A stretch of 64,000 nt of DNA from Pseudanabaena sp. FACHB-2040 (GTDB lineage Bacteria; Cyanobacteriota; Cyanobacteriia; Phormidesmidales; Phormidesmidaceae). Numbering within the stretch: position 1 is the first letter of the stretch; each line of letters opens with the position of its first letter. The DNA lies in assembly GCF_014696715.1 (NCBI RefSeq), contig NZ_JACJQO010000005.1:930001-994000 (forward strand), written 5' to 3'. Positions 45,758 to 54,013 of this stretch are shown one piece after another. A program made the translations under genes and the position numbers. The notes beneath the pieces are model-generated. The model searched no databases. It worked only from the letters and a program-made list of their open reading frames with translations, and was not told the DNA's origin.

Positions 45758-46021
45758 TCAGTTGCTTGAGGCCGACCCCCCACTTTGAATGCGGGACTTG
45801 ACCTCTTGAAGAATGTCCGCTTCGCTGAGAAATGCCGCTGTTCCGTCGCCCCCAGCGCCACTCTCTCGCGTTACTGGGGTGCCGCTTGTAGGTCGGGTCT
45901 CTGGCTGCCGGACTCCCGTCAGCGCCTGGCTCCCCAGCGTATATCCCCAGGAAGCACTCACAACCCCTCCCCCAATCATGAGGGACAGCAGAATGAGCGT
46001 AAATGCAACAGCAGGATTCAC
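45758..46021 (-). CDS. Small single-helix membrane protein
   Basis: A conserved-looking 87-residue protein: an N-terminal helix (AFTLILLSLMIGGGVVSASWGYTLGS, about 6-31), a Thr/Pro/Gly-rich stretch and a polar C-terminus FLSEADILQEVKSRIQSG. Translation from GTG 46021 is supported by AAGGAG six bases upstream. I do not recognise a named family. It is divergent from the tRNA gene region. Confidence 0.6.
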   Translation of the reverse strand: MNPAVAFTLILLSLMIGGGVVSASWGYTLGSQALTGVRQPETRPTSGTPVTRESGAGGDGTAAFLSEADILQEVKSRIQSGGSASSN

Positions 46022-46211
46022 AGAGAACTCCTTTTCATATAAGCAGGGGATGAGAGTGAATAAACAGGGAAGAGTCAGGTGAAATGGCTGAGCCGCCAGA
46101 AAATTTGCCGGAAAATTATTGGGCCAGCGTGCTCTTCTGCGAAGATTTGGCTATAGTATTGCGACAAAGGATGCACCTTTGGTTCTTAGTAATAGAATAA
46201 TAGAAACAAAC

Positions 46212-46284
46212 CCAGGGTTGGCCGAGCGGATTAGGCAGCGAACTCATAATTCGCCCCAGACAGGTTCGATTCCTGTACCCTGGA
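46212..46284 (+). tRNA. tRNA with anticodon CAU (Ile2 or elongator Met)
   Basis: A complete 73-nt cloverleaf. The acceptor stem CCAGGGT / ACCCTGG has seven pairs; the D-arm is GCCGAGCGGATTAGGC; the anticodon stem GCGAA / TTCGC closes the loop CTCATAA (anticodon CAT); a 5-nt variable loop and T-arm ACAGG-TTCGATT-CCTGT follow. CCA is not encoded. The loop and its flanks (AACTCATAATT) and the D-arm resemble plastid trnI-CAU, the tilS-lysidinylated Ile2, more than initiator Met. Elongator Met cannot be excluded. Confidence 0.85.
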
Positions 46285-46325
46285 TCTGCCTCGTTAGTCT
46301 TACCCAAACCCTTTGCTCCAGAGCA

Positions 46326-46736
46326 CTAGCGTCTGGGAACGGTTTCGAAGATGAACTGGCTGCCTACAACGCCGCCTGAGCTTTGGTAAGTGGGCAGCAG
46401 CAGCAGGGTTGTGTTAAAGGGGTTAGCTAGATCGGGAACCCGAATTGTGGGATCAATGGTATTTTGCACAGTCAGCTGATCTTGAATGATGGCGCTGACT
46501 GAGTTGGAGTCCCAAGCAATTTGCTGCTCGGAGAACCCTCCTAAACCCAATATTGAGCCGGCGCGCCCCGTAATCGACATATTCTGGAAGAAGTCGCCTG
46601 AGTAGTTGAAGAAAGCTTCATCAACGGCTTCTGGAATAGTTGGGGCATTTTGGGCAAAGGCGGCTGGCGCAGCGGCTAGGCAGGCAGCGGCCAAAGCAAC
46701 GGTGATGCCGGTGATGCGCTTAAGTGGGATACCCAT
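46326..46736 (-). CDS. Secreted protein of unknown function
   Basis: A 136-residue protein with a typical signal peptide (MGIPLKRITGITVALAAACL, cleaved after AAFA). The mature chain includes DEAFFNYSGDFFQNMSITGR and ends FIFETVPRR. GAGGAG lies seven bases before ATG 46736, favouring this start over one six codons upstream. I believe similar small exported proteins are common in filamentous cyanobacteria, with no function assigned. It lies after the tRNA on the opposite strand. Confidence 0.65.
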   Translation of the reverse strand: MGIPLKRITGITVALAAACLAAAPAAFAQNAPTIPEAVDEAFFNYSGDFFQNMSITGRAGSILGLGGFSEQQIAWDSNSVSAIIQDQLTVQNTIDPTIRVPDLANPFNTTLLLLPTYQSSGGVVGSQFIFETVPRR

Positions 46737-46910
46737 GAATTGACTCCTCAACACTGCTCACGTAAATGTTATTGGCGGTTTTGGCAGACCTCTAGGGCAT
46801 TCAACTTTAGCCGTTCGATCGCGGCGGCGTGAGTCGGTCTGGCTGGAGGGTCTGTTTGCTAGTCCTTTATACCTCAAACCTTCGAAAAAAGCTCAAGTAC
46901 AAGGAATTTC

Positions 46911-47531
46911 ATGACCATGAATCATCTGCTGGAGATTGACCTGGGTGCGTTGAAACAGGCAAGTAAGCCAACGCTACGCCAGCACCTACTGAATTTGTTG
47001 TGCCAGGTGGCCTACAAGGAAGGAGATTTTGTCCTCTCTTCAGGGCAGCGCAGTTCGTACTACATCAATGGTAAACAGGTAACGCTGCACCCTCAAGGAG
47101 CCTGGATGGTGGGCTGGCTGCTGCTGGAGCAGTTACCGGCAGAGGCCCAGGCCGTAGCGGGGCTGACGCTGGGGGCTGATCCGATGGTGACGGCTGTGAG
47201 TATGGCGGGGGCTGACTGCGATCGCACTCTCTTTCCTCTAATCATTCGCAAGGAGGCCAAAGGCCACGGCACCCAGGCCTATATTGAAGGCGTAGCTCTG
47301 CCCGAGGGCACCCCAGTTGTGGTGCTGGAGGACGTCGTTACCACGGGGCAGTCGGCGTTAAAGGCGGTAGAACGGTTGCGGGGCGCAGGCTACCAAGTTA
47401 ATCAGGTGCTGGCCTTGGTAGATCGACTGCAGGGTGGCGCAGAGCTCTATCAGCAGCAGGGGCTAACCTTTGAGGCTCTCTTTACAATTAAAGATCTTCA
47501 GTCCCGCTGGGCTGAGATCAACCCGGCTTAG
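46911..47531 (+). CDS. pyrE: Orotate phosphoribosyltransferase
   Basis: Pyrimidine biosynthesis enzyme converting orotate and PRPP to OMP, 206 residues. The PRPP-binding loop is VVVLEDVVTTGQSALKAVERL (read in two parts, VVVLEDVVTTG and QSALKAVE), and the N-terminal FVLSSGQRSSYYINGKQVT and GLTLGADPM are diagnostic. Two in-frame ATGs begin the gene; the first (46911) is preceded by AAGGAA. The following methyltransferase gene, 24 bp downstream, could be in the same operon. Confidence 0.93.
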   Translation: MTMNHLLEIDLGALKQASKPTLRQHLLNLLCQVAYKEGDFVLSSGQRSSYYINGKQVTLHPQGAWMVGWLLLEQLPAEAQAVAGLTLGADPMVTAVSMAGADCDRTLFPLIIRKEAKGHGTQAYIEGVALPEGTPVVVLEDVVTTGQSALKAVERLRGAGYQVNQVLALVDRLQGGAELYQQQGLTFEALFTIKDLQSRWAEINPA

Positions 47532-47554
47532 CAGGCCATACAGCCAGAACTCTC

Positions 47555-48067
47555 ATGTCATTGCCCCCATCGCGGCCCGATATTGCCTTCATTCCCACCC
47601 CAGCAGATGCCATTGAGGCCATGCTGGATCTAGCTCAGGTTACGGCAGCCGATCGGTTCTACGACCTGGGCTGTGGGGATGGGCGGCTGCTGATCCGGGC
47701 GGCTCAGCGGTGTGGCTGCCGGGGCGTAGGCATTGATATCGATCCGGTTCAGATTGAAGCTGCGATCGCATCTGCCCAACAAGCAGGGGTGGGCGATCGC
47801 ATCGGCTTCCGCCAGGAAAATCTCTATGCCAGCGACTTCGCTGATGCCACGGTCGTAGCGATCTATCTGTTGCCCCACCTAAATTTGCGGCTGCGGCCCC
47901 GGCTGCTGAGCCAGCTGCGGCCCGGTACTCGCATTGTCTCGCATCAGTTTGATATGGGGGATTGGCAGCCCGACCGGGTGGTTAGGCTAGAGCCCTCAGA
48001 AGAAGACTCAACCCTGTACCTCTGGATTGTGCCTTTTGACATCCCTTCTAACCTGGCAACGACTTGA
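47555..48067 (+). CDS. Class I SAM-dependent methyltransferase
   Basis: A 170-residue methyltransferase. SAM motif I is DRFYDLGCGDGRLLIRAAQ (about 30-48), followed by GIDIDPVQIEAA for motif II. The C-terminal VAIYLLPHLNLRLRPRLLSQ and a final His-rich segment (SHQFDMGDW) follow. It is similar to small cyanobacterial and algal methyltransferases of unknown substrate. Probably cotranscribed with pyrE. Confidence 0.8.
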   Translation: MSLPPSRPDIAFIPTPADAIEAMLDLAQVTAADRFYDLGCGDGRLLIRAAQRCGCRGVGIDIDPVQIEAAIASAQQAGVGDRIGFRQENLYASDFADATVVAIYLLPHLNLRLRPRLLSQLRPGTRIVSHQFDMGDWQPDRVVRLEPSEEDSTLYLWIVPFDIPSNLATT

Positions 48068-48077
48068 GCTAACCCGA

Positions 48078-48278
48078 TCAAAGCTCAGACTCTAGGGAAA
48101 GCTCAACCAGTGCTCGCCCCGCGGCCAGGGCCATCTGGCTTGTCTCGTAGTCTTCTCCATCGTTGAGCACGACCAGTTCAGGGGTAATTACCCAGCAGCG
48201 GTAGAGGCCCCAGTTCAGGCTGACCCCCACAATCCACCCCGGGAACGCTACGATTTCTATCAGCCTGCCTTCATTCAT
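48078..48278 (-). CDS. Small conserved protein, function unknown
   Basis: A 66-residue soluble protein (MNEGRLIEIVAFPGWIVGVS, then NWGLYRCWVITPELVVLNDG). A GTGAGG ribosome site precedes ATG 48278; an upstream GTG three codons earlier is less likely. Beta-rich composition suggests a small barrel. It converges on the methyltransferase gene and lies in the 5' region of recA on the other strand. Confidence 0.55.
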   Translation of the reverse strand: MNEGRLIEIVAFPGWIVGVSLNWGLYRCWVITPELVVLNDGEDYETSQMALAAGRALVELSLESEL

Positions 48279-48287
48279 GGCCCTCAC

Positions 48288-48580
48288 CTTGCGATCGCAC
48301 TTACGACTATCACAGCCGTTAATTTGAATGGCTTGCCAGCCCCCTGGGAAAGATTAGGGCAGCAGAGCACAGCCCACTGGCAAAATAAAATCTATTAATT
48401 TAGTTCAAGTGTACTATACTTGAGCTTATAAGTGTAAAAGACAGGCAAGTTCAAGTTTTCCCAACGTGAATTCCTTGCCTGCCTGGCCCTGTTGTTGTGG
48501 GGTAGCGGTTCTGACCCAAGGTCGGCAACCGCCCTCGGCTGACCTTGCCCGCCCTCTGTTATCCCAGTTATCTCAGGATT
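48288..48580 (+). promoter_or_regulatory. recA upstream region
   Basis: This 293-bp region carries the palindrome described at 48405-48423, a GCGATCGC site near its left edge and AT-rich promoter-like sequence (TCTATTAATTTAG and GCTTATAAG). No exact cyanobacterial LexA box GTAC-N4-GTWC was seen. Confidence 0.5.
48405..48423. promoter_or_regulatory. Palindrome in the recA promoter region
   Basis: TCAAGT-GTACTAT-ACTTGA has perfect 6-bp arms around 7 bp, overlapping a possible -10 TATACT (48415-48420). The position, about 160 bp before the recA ATG, and the operator-like symmetry suggest control by a dimeric repressor. It does not fit the usual cyanobacterial LexA consensus. Confidence 0.55.
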
Positions 48581-49654
48581 ATGGCCACTAAAAACGAGTC
48601 TAAAAACGAATCTTCAGAGAAGCAAAAGGCACTCTCTCTGGTAATGAACCAGATTGAGCGCAACTTTGGCAAAGGCTCGATCATGCGTCTCGGAGAAGCT
48701 AACCGAATGCAGATCGAGACCATTCCCACCGGAGCCCTAACCCTTGATTTGGCGCTAGGCGGTGGACTGCCCAAAGGCCGGGTAATCGAAATTTACGGGC
48801 CAGAAAGTTCCGGTAAAACCACTGTCGCGCTCCATGCCCTAGCAGAAGTGCAGAAGCGCGGTGGCGTTGCTGCCTTTGTCGATGCCGAGCATGCTCTCGA
48901 CCCAGTCTATGCCCAAGCTCTAGGCGTCGACATTGATGAACTGCTGATAGCCCAACCTGACACTGGGGAAATGGGCCTAGAGGTCGTCGATCAGCTGGTG
49001 CGCTCCTCTGCGGTTGATGTGATCGTTGTAGACTCGGTGGCGGCTCTGGTGCCCCGCGCAGAGATCGAAGGAGAAATGGGTGATGTCCACGTAGGTCTGC
49101 AGGCGCGCTTGATGAGTCAGGCCCTACGAAAAATCACTGGCAACATCGGCAAATCTCAGTGCACCGTTATCTTTTTAAACCAGCTGCGGCAGAAAATTGG
49201 GGTTTCCTACGGCAACCCGGAGACTACTACCGGCGGCAATGCCCTCAAGTTCTATGCCTCCGTTCGCCTCGACATTCGCCGCATCCAGACGCTTAAGAAG
49301 GGCACCGAGGAGTACGGAATTCGGGCCAAGGTGAAGGTGGCGAAGAACAAGGTAGCTCCGCCCTTCCGCATCGCTGAATTCGACATTCTCTTCGGCCACG
49401 GCATCTCCACCCTAGGCTGTCTGATTGACCTAGCTGAGCAGACCGGCGTCGTCAGCCGCAAGGGAGCCTGGTACAGCTATGAAGGTGACAACATCGGCCA
49501 AGGCCGCGACAACACTATTCAGCGAATGCAGGAAGACCCAGCCTTTGCCCAAAAGGTTGAAGATCAGGTCAAGGAAAAGCTGCAGATGGGAGCCTTGCCC
49601 CTAGCCACCACCAGCATTGAGGTAGAGGATGAAGTTCTAGAGGATGAGGAATAA
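48581..49654 (+). CDS. recA: Recombinase A
   Basis: DNA strand-exchange ATPase, 357 residues from ATG 48581 ([10 protein letters not shown]). Walker A is [11 protein letters not shown], preceded by [20 protein letters not shown]. Walker B is [12 protein letters not shown], and the DNA-binding loop contains [40 protein letters not shown] and the acidic tail complete the protein. A 12-codon longer reading upstream is not similar to RecA. A palindrome in the promoter region suggests regulation. Confidence 0.95.
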   Translation: MATKNESKNESSEKQKALSLVMNQIERNFGKGSIMRLGEANRMQIETIPTGALTLDLALGGGLPKGRVIEIYGPESSGKTTVALHALAEVQKRGGVAAFVDAEHALDPVYAQALGVDIDELLIAQPDTGEMGLEVVDQLVRSSAVDVIVVDSVAALVPRAEIEGEMGDVHVGLQARLMSQALRKITGNIGKSQCTVIFLNQLRQKIGVSYGNPETTTGGNALKFYASVRLDIRRIQTLKKGTEEYGIRAKVKVAKNKVAPPFRIAEFDILFGHGISTLGCLIDLAEQTGVVSRKGAWYSYEGDNIGQGRDNTIQRMQEDPAFAQKVEDQVKEKLQMGALPLATTSIEVEDEVLEDEE

Positions 49655-49754
49655 CCCCCTAAATCCCTCATAAGTCAGACGGTACAGGAGCGAATGTTCG
49701 ACACACTGGGAGTAAGTTTCAACCGCAAACCCAGCAACAGCAACCTTCGCTCCT

Positions 49755-50597
49755 ATGGCTTCTACTGTTCTAATTACCGGCGCATCCCAAGGAATTGGTC
49801 GTGCGATCGCATCTCTCTTTGCCCGCCACGGCTATAACCTGATTTTGGCAGCTCGCAATTGCGATCGCCTCAATCAGTTTGCAGAAGAGCTTGTTGCCAA
49901 CAACCATTCTGTTTTAGTAGTCCCCACAGACGTAAAAGACGCTGCCCAAGTCGAGGCACTGGTTCAAAAAGCCCTAGCGGAATTTGGCACCATTGATGTC
50001 TTAGTCAACAACGCCGGCATTTACATCTCTGGCCCAGCCGATGAATTTTCTCTAGAAGACTGGCACCAAGCCATCGACACCAATCTGTGGGGCTACATCC
50101 ACACCATTCATGCCCTGCTGCCTCACTTTGTAGCGCGGCGGGCAGGCACAATCGTCAACCTTGGGTCCATTGGCGGCAAGGTGCCTCTGCCTTATCTAGT
50201 GCCCTACAGCACCAGTAAATTTGCCGTCACTGGCCTCACTCGCTCTCTCCACGCAGAGCTAGCCCCCAAAGGCATCCACGTCTGCGGCGTTTACCCCAAC
50301 ATAATCAAAACCAGCTTCTTAGAGCGGGCCATTTTTAGCGGCAACAGCGAGGCCGACAGAGAAGCCCGTAGAAAGCAGGTAGAGCAGGTAGTCCAAGTTC
50401 CCTTTGTAGAAAAACCTGAAAAAGTAGCTGCAGCCGTCTGGAAGGCCGTTACTCAACGCCGCCGAGAAATTGTCGTTGGCTCTGCAAAACTATCCGCCGC
50501 AAGCTACCGCCTCCTTCCCCAAGGTATGGAGTGGATGATCCGTAGAGTTTTTCAGAACAAAGACCCCATGGGGCAGAGCAGCCCTGCTCCAGACTAA
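49755..50597 (+). CDS. Short-chain dehydrogenase/reductase
   Basis: Classical SDR of 280 residues: cofactor motif ITGASQGIGRAIASLF at the N-terminus, NNAG at about 90, a catalytic Ser in IVNLGSIGGK and Tyr-x-x-x-Lys in PYSTSKFAV. The C-terminal stretch is longer than minimal, including VGVYPNIIKTSFLERAIF-like text, which suits the SDR branch acting on lipids or oxoacyl substrates. Substrate not assigned. It is downstream of recA by 100 bp. Confidence 0.88.
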   Translation: MASTVLITGASQGIGRAIASLFARHGYNLILAARNCDRLNQFAEELVANNHSVLVVPTDVKDAAQVEALVQKALAEFGTIDVLVNNAGIYISGPADEFSLEDWHQAIDTNLWGYIHTIHALLPHFVARRAGTIVNLGSIGGKVPLPYLVPYSTSKFAVTGLTRSLHAELAPKGIHVCGVYPNIIKTSFLERAIFSGNSEADREARRKQVEQVVQVPFVEKPEKVAAAVWKAVTQRRREIVVGSAKLSAASYRLLPQGMEWMIRRVFQNKDPMGQSSPAPD

Positions 50598-50639
50598 AAC
50601 TCCTGAGTCAACACAGGGCGATAGCGCCTTGGAAAACTG

Positions 50640-51926
50640 TCACGCAACTGGCCTTCTCACGTCGTGCAAAGGAGTGGGTAACTCAATTTCAGAGAAGTCA
50701 GCATTGACCAACTCAACAAGATCTTTGAGCTTTTCCTTCCGACGCTGCAGTGGCAGGGTCAAAGCCAGGTTGGCATCCTCCAGGATGTGCTTCCAGGTGT
50801 AAAGCCAATCGTATCTTTTCAAAACATTGACCAAATTATCGCGGCGAATTTGGGCTACCCGCTCCGGCTGACTGTCCAGCTCAGCCAACACGTCGGCAAT
50901 GTTCTCCATGTCAAAAGGCAGGCGAATAACGGCATCAGGCCAATCGAAGTACTGCTCAAAGATTTCTGTATCTGGTGGAGTGCCTAAAACAACTGTACCT
51001 GCTGCCAAGCCTTCAAAAAAACGCCAGCCAAATTCTGGGGGGCGTCCCGCTGTAGACGAGTCGTTAATCTTACTGCGGTTAGCAAAAAAATAAGTGGTGC
51101 GCTTGAGCTGATTAGCCAGTAAACTCCGGTGCTCACGGTGGTTAGGAGTGCGGAACACCTTAGCCGTATCGTATAAGTAGAAAAACGATTCCTTTTCAGC
51201 CAGCTCCATCAGAGCTGCATGGGTGACTTGGGAGCGCCGCCCAATATAGCTAACTTTAATAAACCTTTCTGGCGGGTTGGGATAGGGGCAAAACTTCACT
51301 GCATCTATCGTAAAAGGCAGGTATTCGCAGGGGCGTCCTGTCGCTTCCGTGATCTCCTCTGTGGTGTAGAACGTATTTGAGTAGATCTTGTCAAACTCAG
51401 CATATTCTCTATGCAGAATTTTCAGATCGTCAATCTCCTTCTGCCACAGCTCAACAAAGTGAGCTACTGCATAGCGGCATTTCTCACGCCAGTTAGGAAT
51501 AGCCTGCAGGCTGAGAATCTCCCAAGGCTCTGTCAAAATAACGTAGAGCAGATCGTACTCCTGATCTAGCGGAGTTGCACTGACTTTAGGGGCTACAAAG
51601 CGCTTGAACGATGTTGTCCAGGCTATCTTTCGCATCAGTTTAAAGACGCCCTTTGTCAACCTATTTGATTGCAGCTTAGTTTTCAGCCACTCCTTGAGAG
51701 ATCTCTTCAAACCCGTAGTTTCTCTGGCGGCACCAACTTTAGAAGCCTCAGTAGAAGCACGTCCTAGCAAGTGCTGAGGGGTGACAATGTCAGCTGAGTC
51801 CATTTCAATAATCCAGTCTTCGAACTCGAAGGGAACTGAATTGGCAACTAGATCCTTACCGGGATTATCTCGCTGAGAGATAACCAGCACACGTTTTCGG
51901 TTGTTGACTCGGCGACTGGATTGCAT
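50640..51926 (-). CDS. Glycosyltransferase, CgeB/GT4-like
   Basis: A 428-residue protein starting MQSSRRVNNRKRVLVISQRD. The N-terminal half has features of the CgeB/Glyco_trans_4-like Rossmann domain, and the C-terminal half has ANRSKINDSSTAGRPPEFGW, then RFFEGLAAGTVVLGTPPDTE, the conserved EGxAxG-type donor-binding region, and DWLYTWKHILEDA. Activity is transfer of a sugar from a nucleotide donor, probably to a surface glycan or flagellin-like target; acceptor unknown. A GTG-started frame nine codons longer exists but lacks a ribosome site. No clear operon partner. Confidence 0.7.
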   Translation of the reverse strand: MQSSRRVNNRKRVLVISQRDNPGKDLVANSVPFEFEDWIIEMDSADIVTPQHLLGRASTEASKVGAARETTGLKRSLKEWLKTKLQSNRLTKGVFKLMRKIAWTTSFKRFVAPKVSATPLDQEYDLLYVILTEPWEILSLQAIPNWREKCRYAVAHFVELWQKEIDDLKILHREYAEFDKIYSNTFYTTEEITEATGRPCEYLPFTIDAVKFCPYPNPPERFIKVSYIGRRSQVTHAALMELAEKESFFYLYDTAKVFRTPNHREHRSLLANQLKRTTYFFANRSKINDSSTAGRPPEFGWRFFEGLAAGTVVLGTPPDTEIFEQYFDWPDAVIRLPFDMENIADVLAELDSQPERVAQIRRDNLVNVLKRYDWLYTWKHILEDANLALTLPLQRRKEKLKDLVELVNADFSEIELPTPLHDVRRPVA

Positions 51927-52464
51927 AAGACTTAGTGAATAGCTGAAGGACACTGAAAAACAACATCTAAGGATGTCATCTCAGCTACTCTAATCGGCTG
52001 ATACTAACAGCAAGTTGGAGCAGCTAACCCTAGTAGATCCCCTCGTGCTCGCTTTGTTAGTAACACAATACCTGGATTCACAAACTTCGGCTGAAGTGAT
52101 ATCTGCATGCTTCACAAAGACTTTGCATAGAAACGTATTTTCTTAACTCTAATTGGAGTAAATTGCTGTTTTAAGTCGTGGTATTTATATAGAAAAATTA
52201 ACCCCACAACCCTTAGCCTCTTGGCTTATACGCTTTGCTCGCAATGACTAGTTCTGGCTACCTACTTACCAAAAGACTGCTGCGCTTCACAGTCCACAAA
52301 AAGCAAGTAGCGCAGTGACAATTTGTTTGACTTGGGCCGCTTGCCTAACAAAGTGAAGCTCTCTCTGGTTTAGCCTGTGGTTTTACAGTATGGTTTTGCT
52401 GTAGGTCTTGGGTCTTGCCTAAGACCATTTCCCACAAATAGACTCGACAGCAAAGTGCAGCCCT
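51927..52464. other. AT-rich intergenic region with dispersed repeat
   Basis: A gene-free stretch of about 540 bp between the glycosyltransferase and SH3-domain genes, which are divergent. It is clearly AT-richer than its surroundings, with GTATTTATATAG-like stretches that may be promoters. It also contains copy B of the GTCATTGCGAG repeat at 52231-52248. No other structure stands out. Confidence 0.55.
52231..52248 (-). repeat. Dispersed repeat unit, copy B
   Basis: CGCTTTGCTCGCAATGAC is the exact reverse complement of the 18-mer at 19686-19703. It lies in an AT-rich intergenic region, as expected for a dispersed palindromic repeat. Confidence 0.7.
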
Positions 52465-53178
52465 ATGTCAGCCCCCTTGAACTCCAACGCTTTCGTCAAA
52501 CTAAAAACGGCGTGGCTAATAGCCATTCCCGCTGTGATCATGCTGCCCCTAGGTTCCGTCCTCGCTGCAACCACAGCTCCCCCTGCGACCTCAAACTTGG
52601 GCAGGACTGAGCTTCTGCTGGCCCAAGAATCTATCACTGAAACCGTGCTGTACTTCGAAACCGCTAGTAGGGCGGTGCGCATCTATCGGCGCGGCAGTGA
52701 CCTATTTATGAACCTCTACAACCGTAGAACAGACGTGGTTGAGGTCAACAGCACCCCCGCAGAACTGGTACCCAGCACTCGCGATCAGACAGTGTATAAA
52801 AACAGTCTGGGAGAGGTAGATCGGATGGCTCGAGTCACCATTCGGGGCGAAGCTGAACTCGAGATTGTGGCTGCTGATGGAGAAGTCATCTTAAGCGAGC
52901 CCGGCAGCAGCACCGTTGTGGGGGTACCTTCGGGAGAAACAGACTTCCAGGGCAACAACTTTGCCCCAGGGACTGGAGCTATTGTCTTAGCCTCACGTTA
53001 TGCCAATCTTCGCCAAAGTCCTAATGGAGGTAGCAATGTGATTACGACCGTACCTCGCCGGGAATTTGTTGACGTGCTAGATCGGGTGGGCAGCCTCCGC
53101 GACGGCTTTATCTGGTATCAGGTGCTTTACAACGGGCAAACTGGCTGGGTGCGTGGCGACCTGCTACAGCCTACCTAG
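52465..53178 (+). CDS. Secreted SH3-domain protein
   Basis: A 237-residue exported protein with a signal peptide (WLIAIPAVIMLPLGSVLA). The middle region (TETVLYFETASRAVRIYRRG) is a beta-rich domain of unknown function. The C-terminal part (about 175-237) is a bacterial SH3 domain with ASRYANLRQSPNGGSNVITT and a WYQVLYNGQTGWVRGDLL end, which usually binds peptidoglycan. Probably a periplasmic protein with a wall link. It converges on the next gene with a 9-bp gap. Confidence 0.75.
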   Translation: MSAPLNSNAFVKLKTAWLIAIPAVIMLPLGSVLAATTAPPATSNLGRTELLLAQESITETVLYFETASRAVRIYRRGSDLFMNLYNRRTDVVEVNSTPAELVPSTRDQTVYKNSLGEVDRMARVTIRGEAELEIVAADGEVILSEPGSSTVVGVPSGETDFQGNNFAPGTGAIVLASRYANLRQSPNGGSNVITTVPRREFVDVLDRVGSLRDGFIWYQVLYNGQTGWVRGDLLQPT

Positions 53179-53187
53179 GGAGGCAGC

Positions 53188-53871
53188 CTACTGCGATGCT
53201 CCGCTGATGACTAGCTGGCCTTCTTGAATCTGGATATCTTGTAGGGTAATGCCGCTTTGGGCCAGTGCTTGGCCTAGCTGTGCCTCTAGCTGCTCTTGAG
53301 ATAGCCCTACTTGACTAGCCAGTTCGGCCAGCGGGAGTTGAAAGCGCCCAATCGTAACAACCGTATTCTCATCTAGCACCAAGCGGCCCGCGTCTATTCG
53401 GGGGCTGCCTTTGACCCCGATATAAATATCGCGATCGGCAAGAACCGGAAATCTTTGGGTCAGCTGCGAGAGGGCCTGCTGACCCTGGGCCGGTAGGGCA
53501 CCTGGAGGAATATCAGATAGGTTGACTACCATGCCGCTCTCAATCTGATTATTTTCTAGAGAAGTATTAATCCCTTTGGCGGCTTCTAGAAGCTGGGCGG
53601 TGCTGGGCTCCTGTGCGATCGCACCCAGCACCACCTGATTGACCTCAGCCTCGGTGAGCGTAATAGATAGAGGCGCGTCAGCGGAGTCGGTTGTAACCAT
53701 TTTGCTGACCAGCAGGTCATTGGCAGTGCCAACCTGCTCAGGCAGAGGCTGGCTCGCTGCAGTGTACCAAGTAGGCAGATGAGTCGCCCGAGTCCACGAA
53801 TAGGCAGCAACGCCCCCAACAACCCCAAACACAACAGCGACGCTCAGAAAAAATGCCTTGTTCACAGTCAA
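53188..53871 (-). CDS. Membrane-anchored protein of unknown function
   Basis: A 227-residue protein with an N-terminal membrane helix (AFFLSVAVVFGVVGGVAAYSW) and a hydrophilic extracytoplasmic part. Blocks such as SITLTEAEVNQVVLGAIAQE and GRFQLPLAELASQVGLSQEQ suggest an alpha/beta domain with a helical C-terminus. No family is recognised. The ORF starts TTG at 53871, but GTG 53865 (MNKAFF) is as likely. Confidence 0.55.
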   Translation of the reverse strand: MTVNKAFFLSVAVVFGVVGGVAAYSWTRATHLPTWYTAASQPLPEQVGTANDLLVSKMVTTDSADAPLSITLTEAEVNQVVLGAIAQEPSTAQLLEAAKGINTSLENNQIESGMVVNLSDIPPGALPAQGQQALSQLTQRFPVLADRDIYIGVKGSPRIDAGRLVLDENTVVTIGRFQLPLAELASQVGLSQEQLEAQLGQALAQSGITLQDIQIQEGQLVISGASQ

Positions 53872-54013
53872 AAGGTGCAGAGTGTATCGGGCCTACTGTA
53901 GCTTAAGCAGGAGAAGATTGACACTAGTAGAGCCAAGGCACCCCACTGCCTGCCTGCTTAGGTGAAGCCTTAAGCTTTCCTTCTGCCCTCTGCTTTTCTC
54001 CTTCTGCCTTAAA

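Noticed and set aside
48405-48423. Canonical LexA box at recA
   Set aside because: GTAC is present but is not followed by GTWC at the right spacing, so only an unnamed palindrome is reported.
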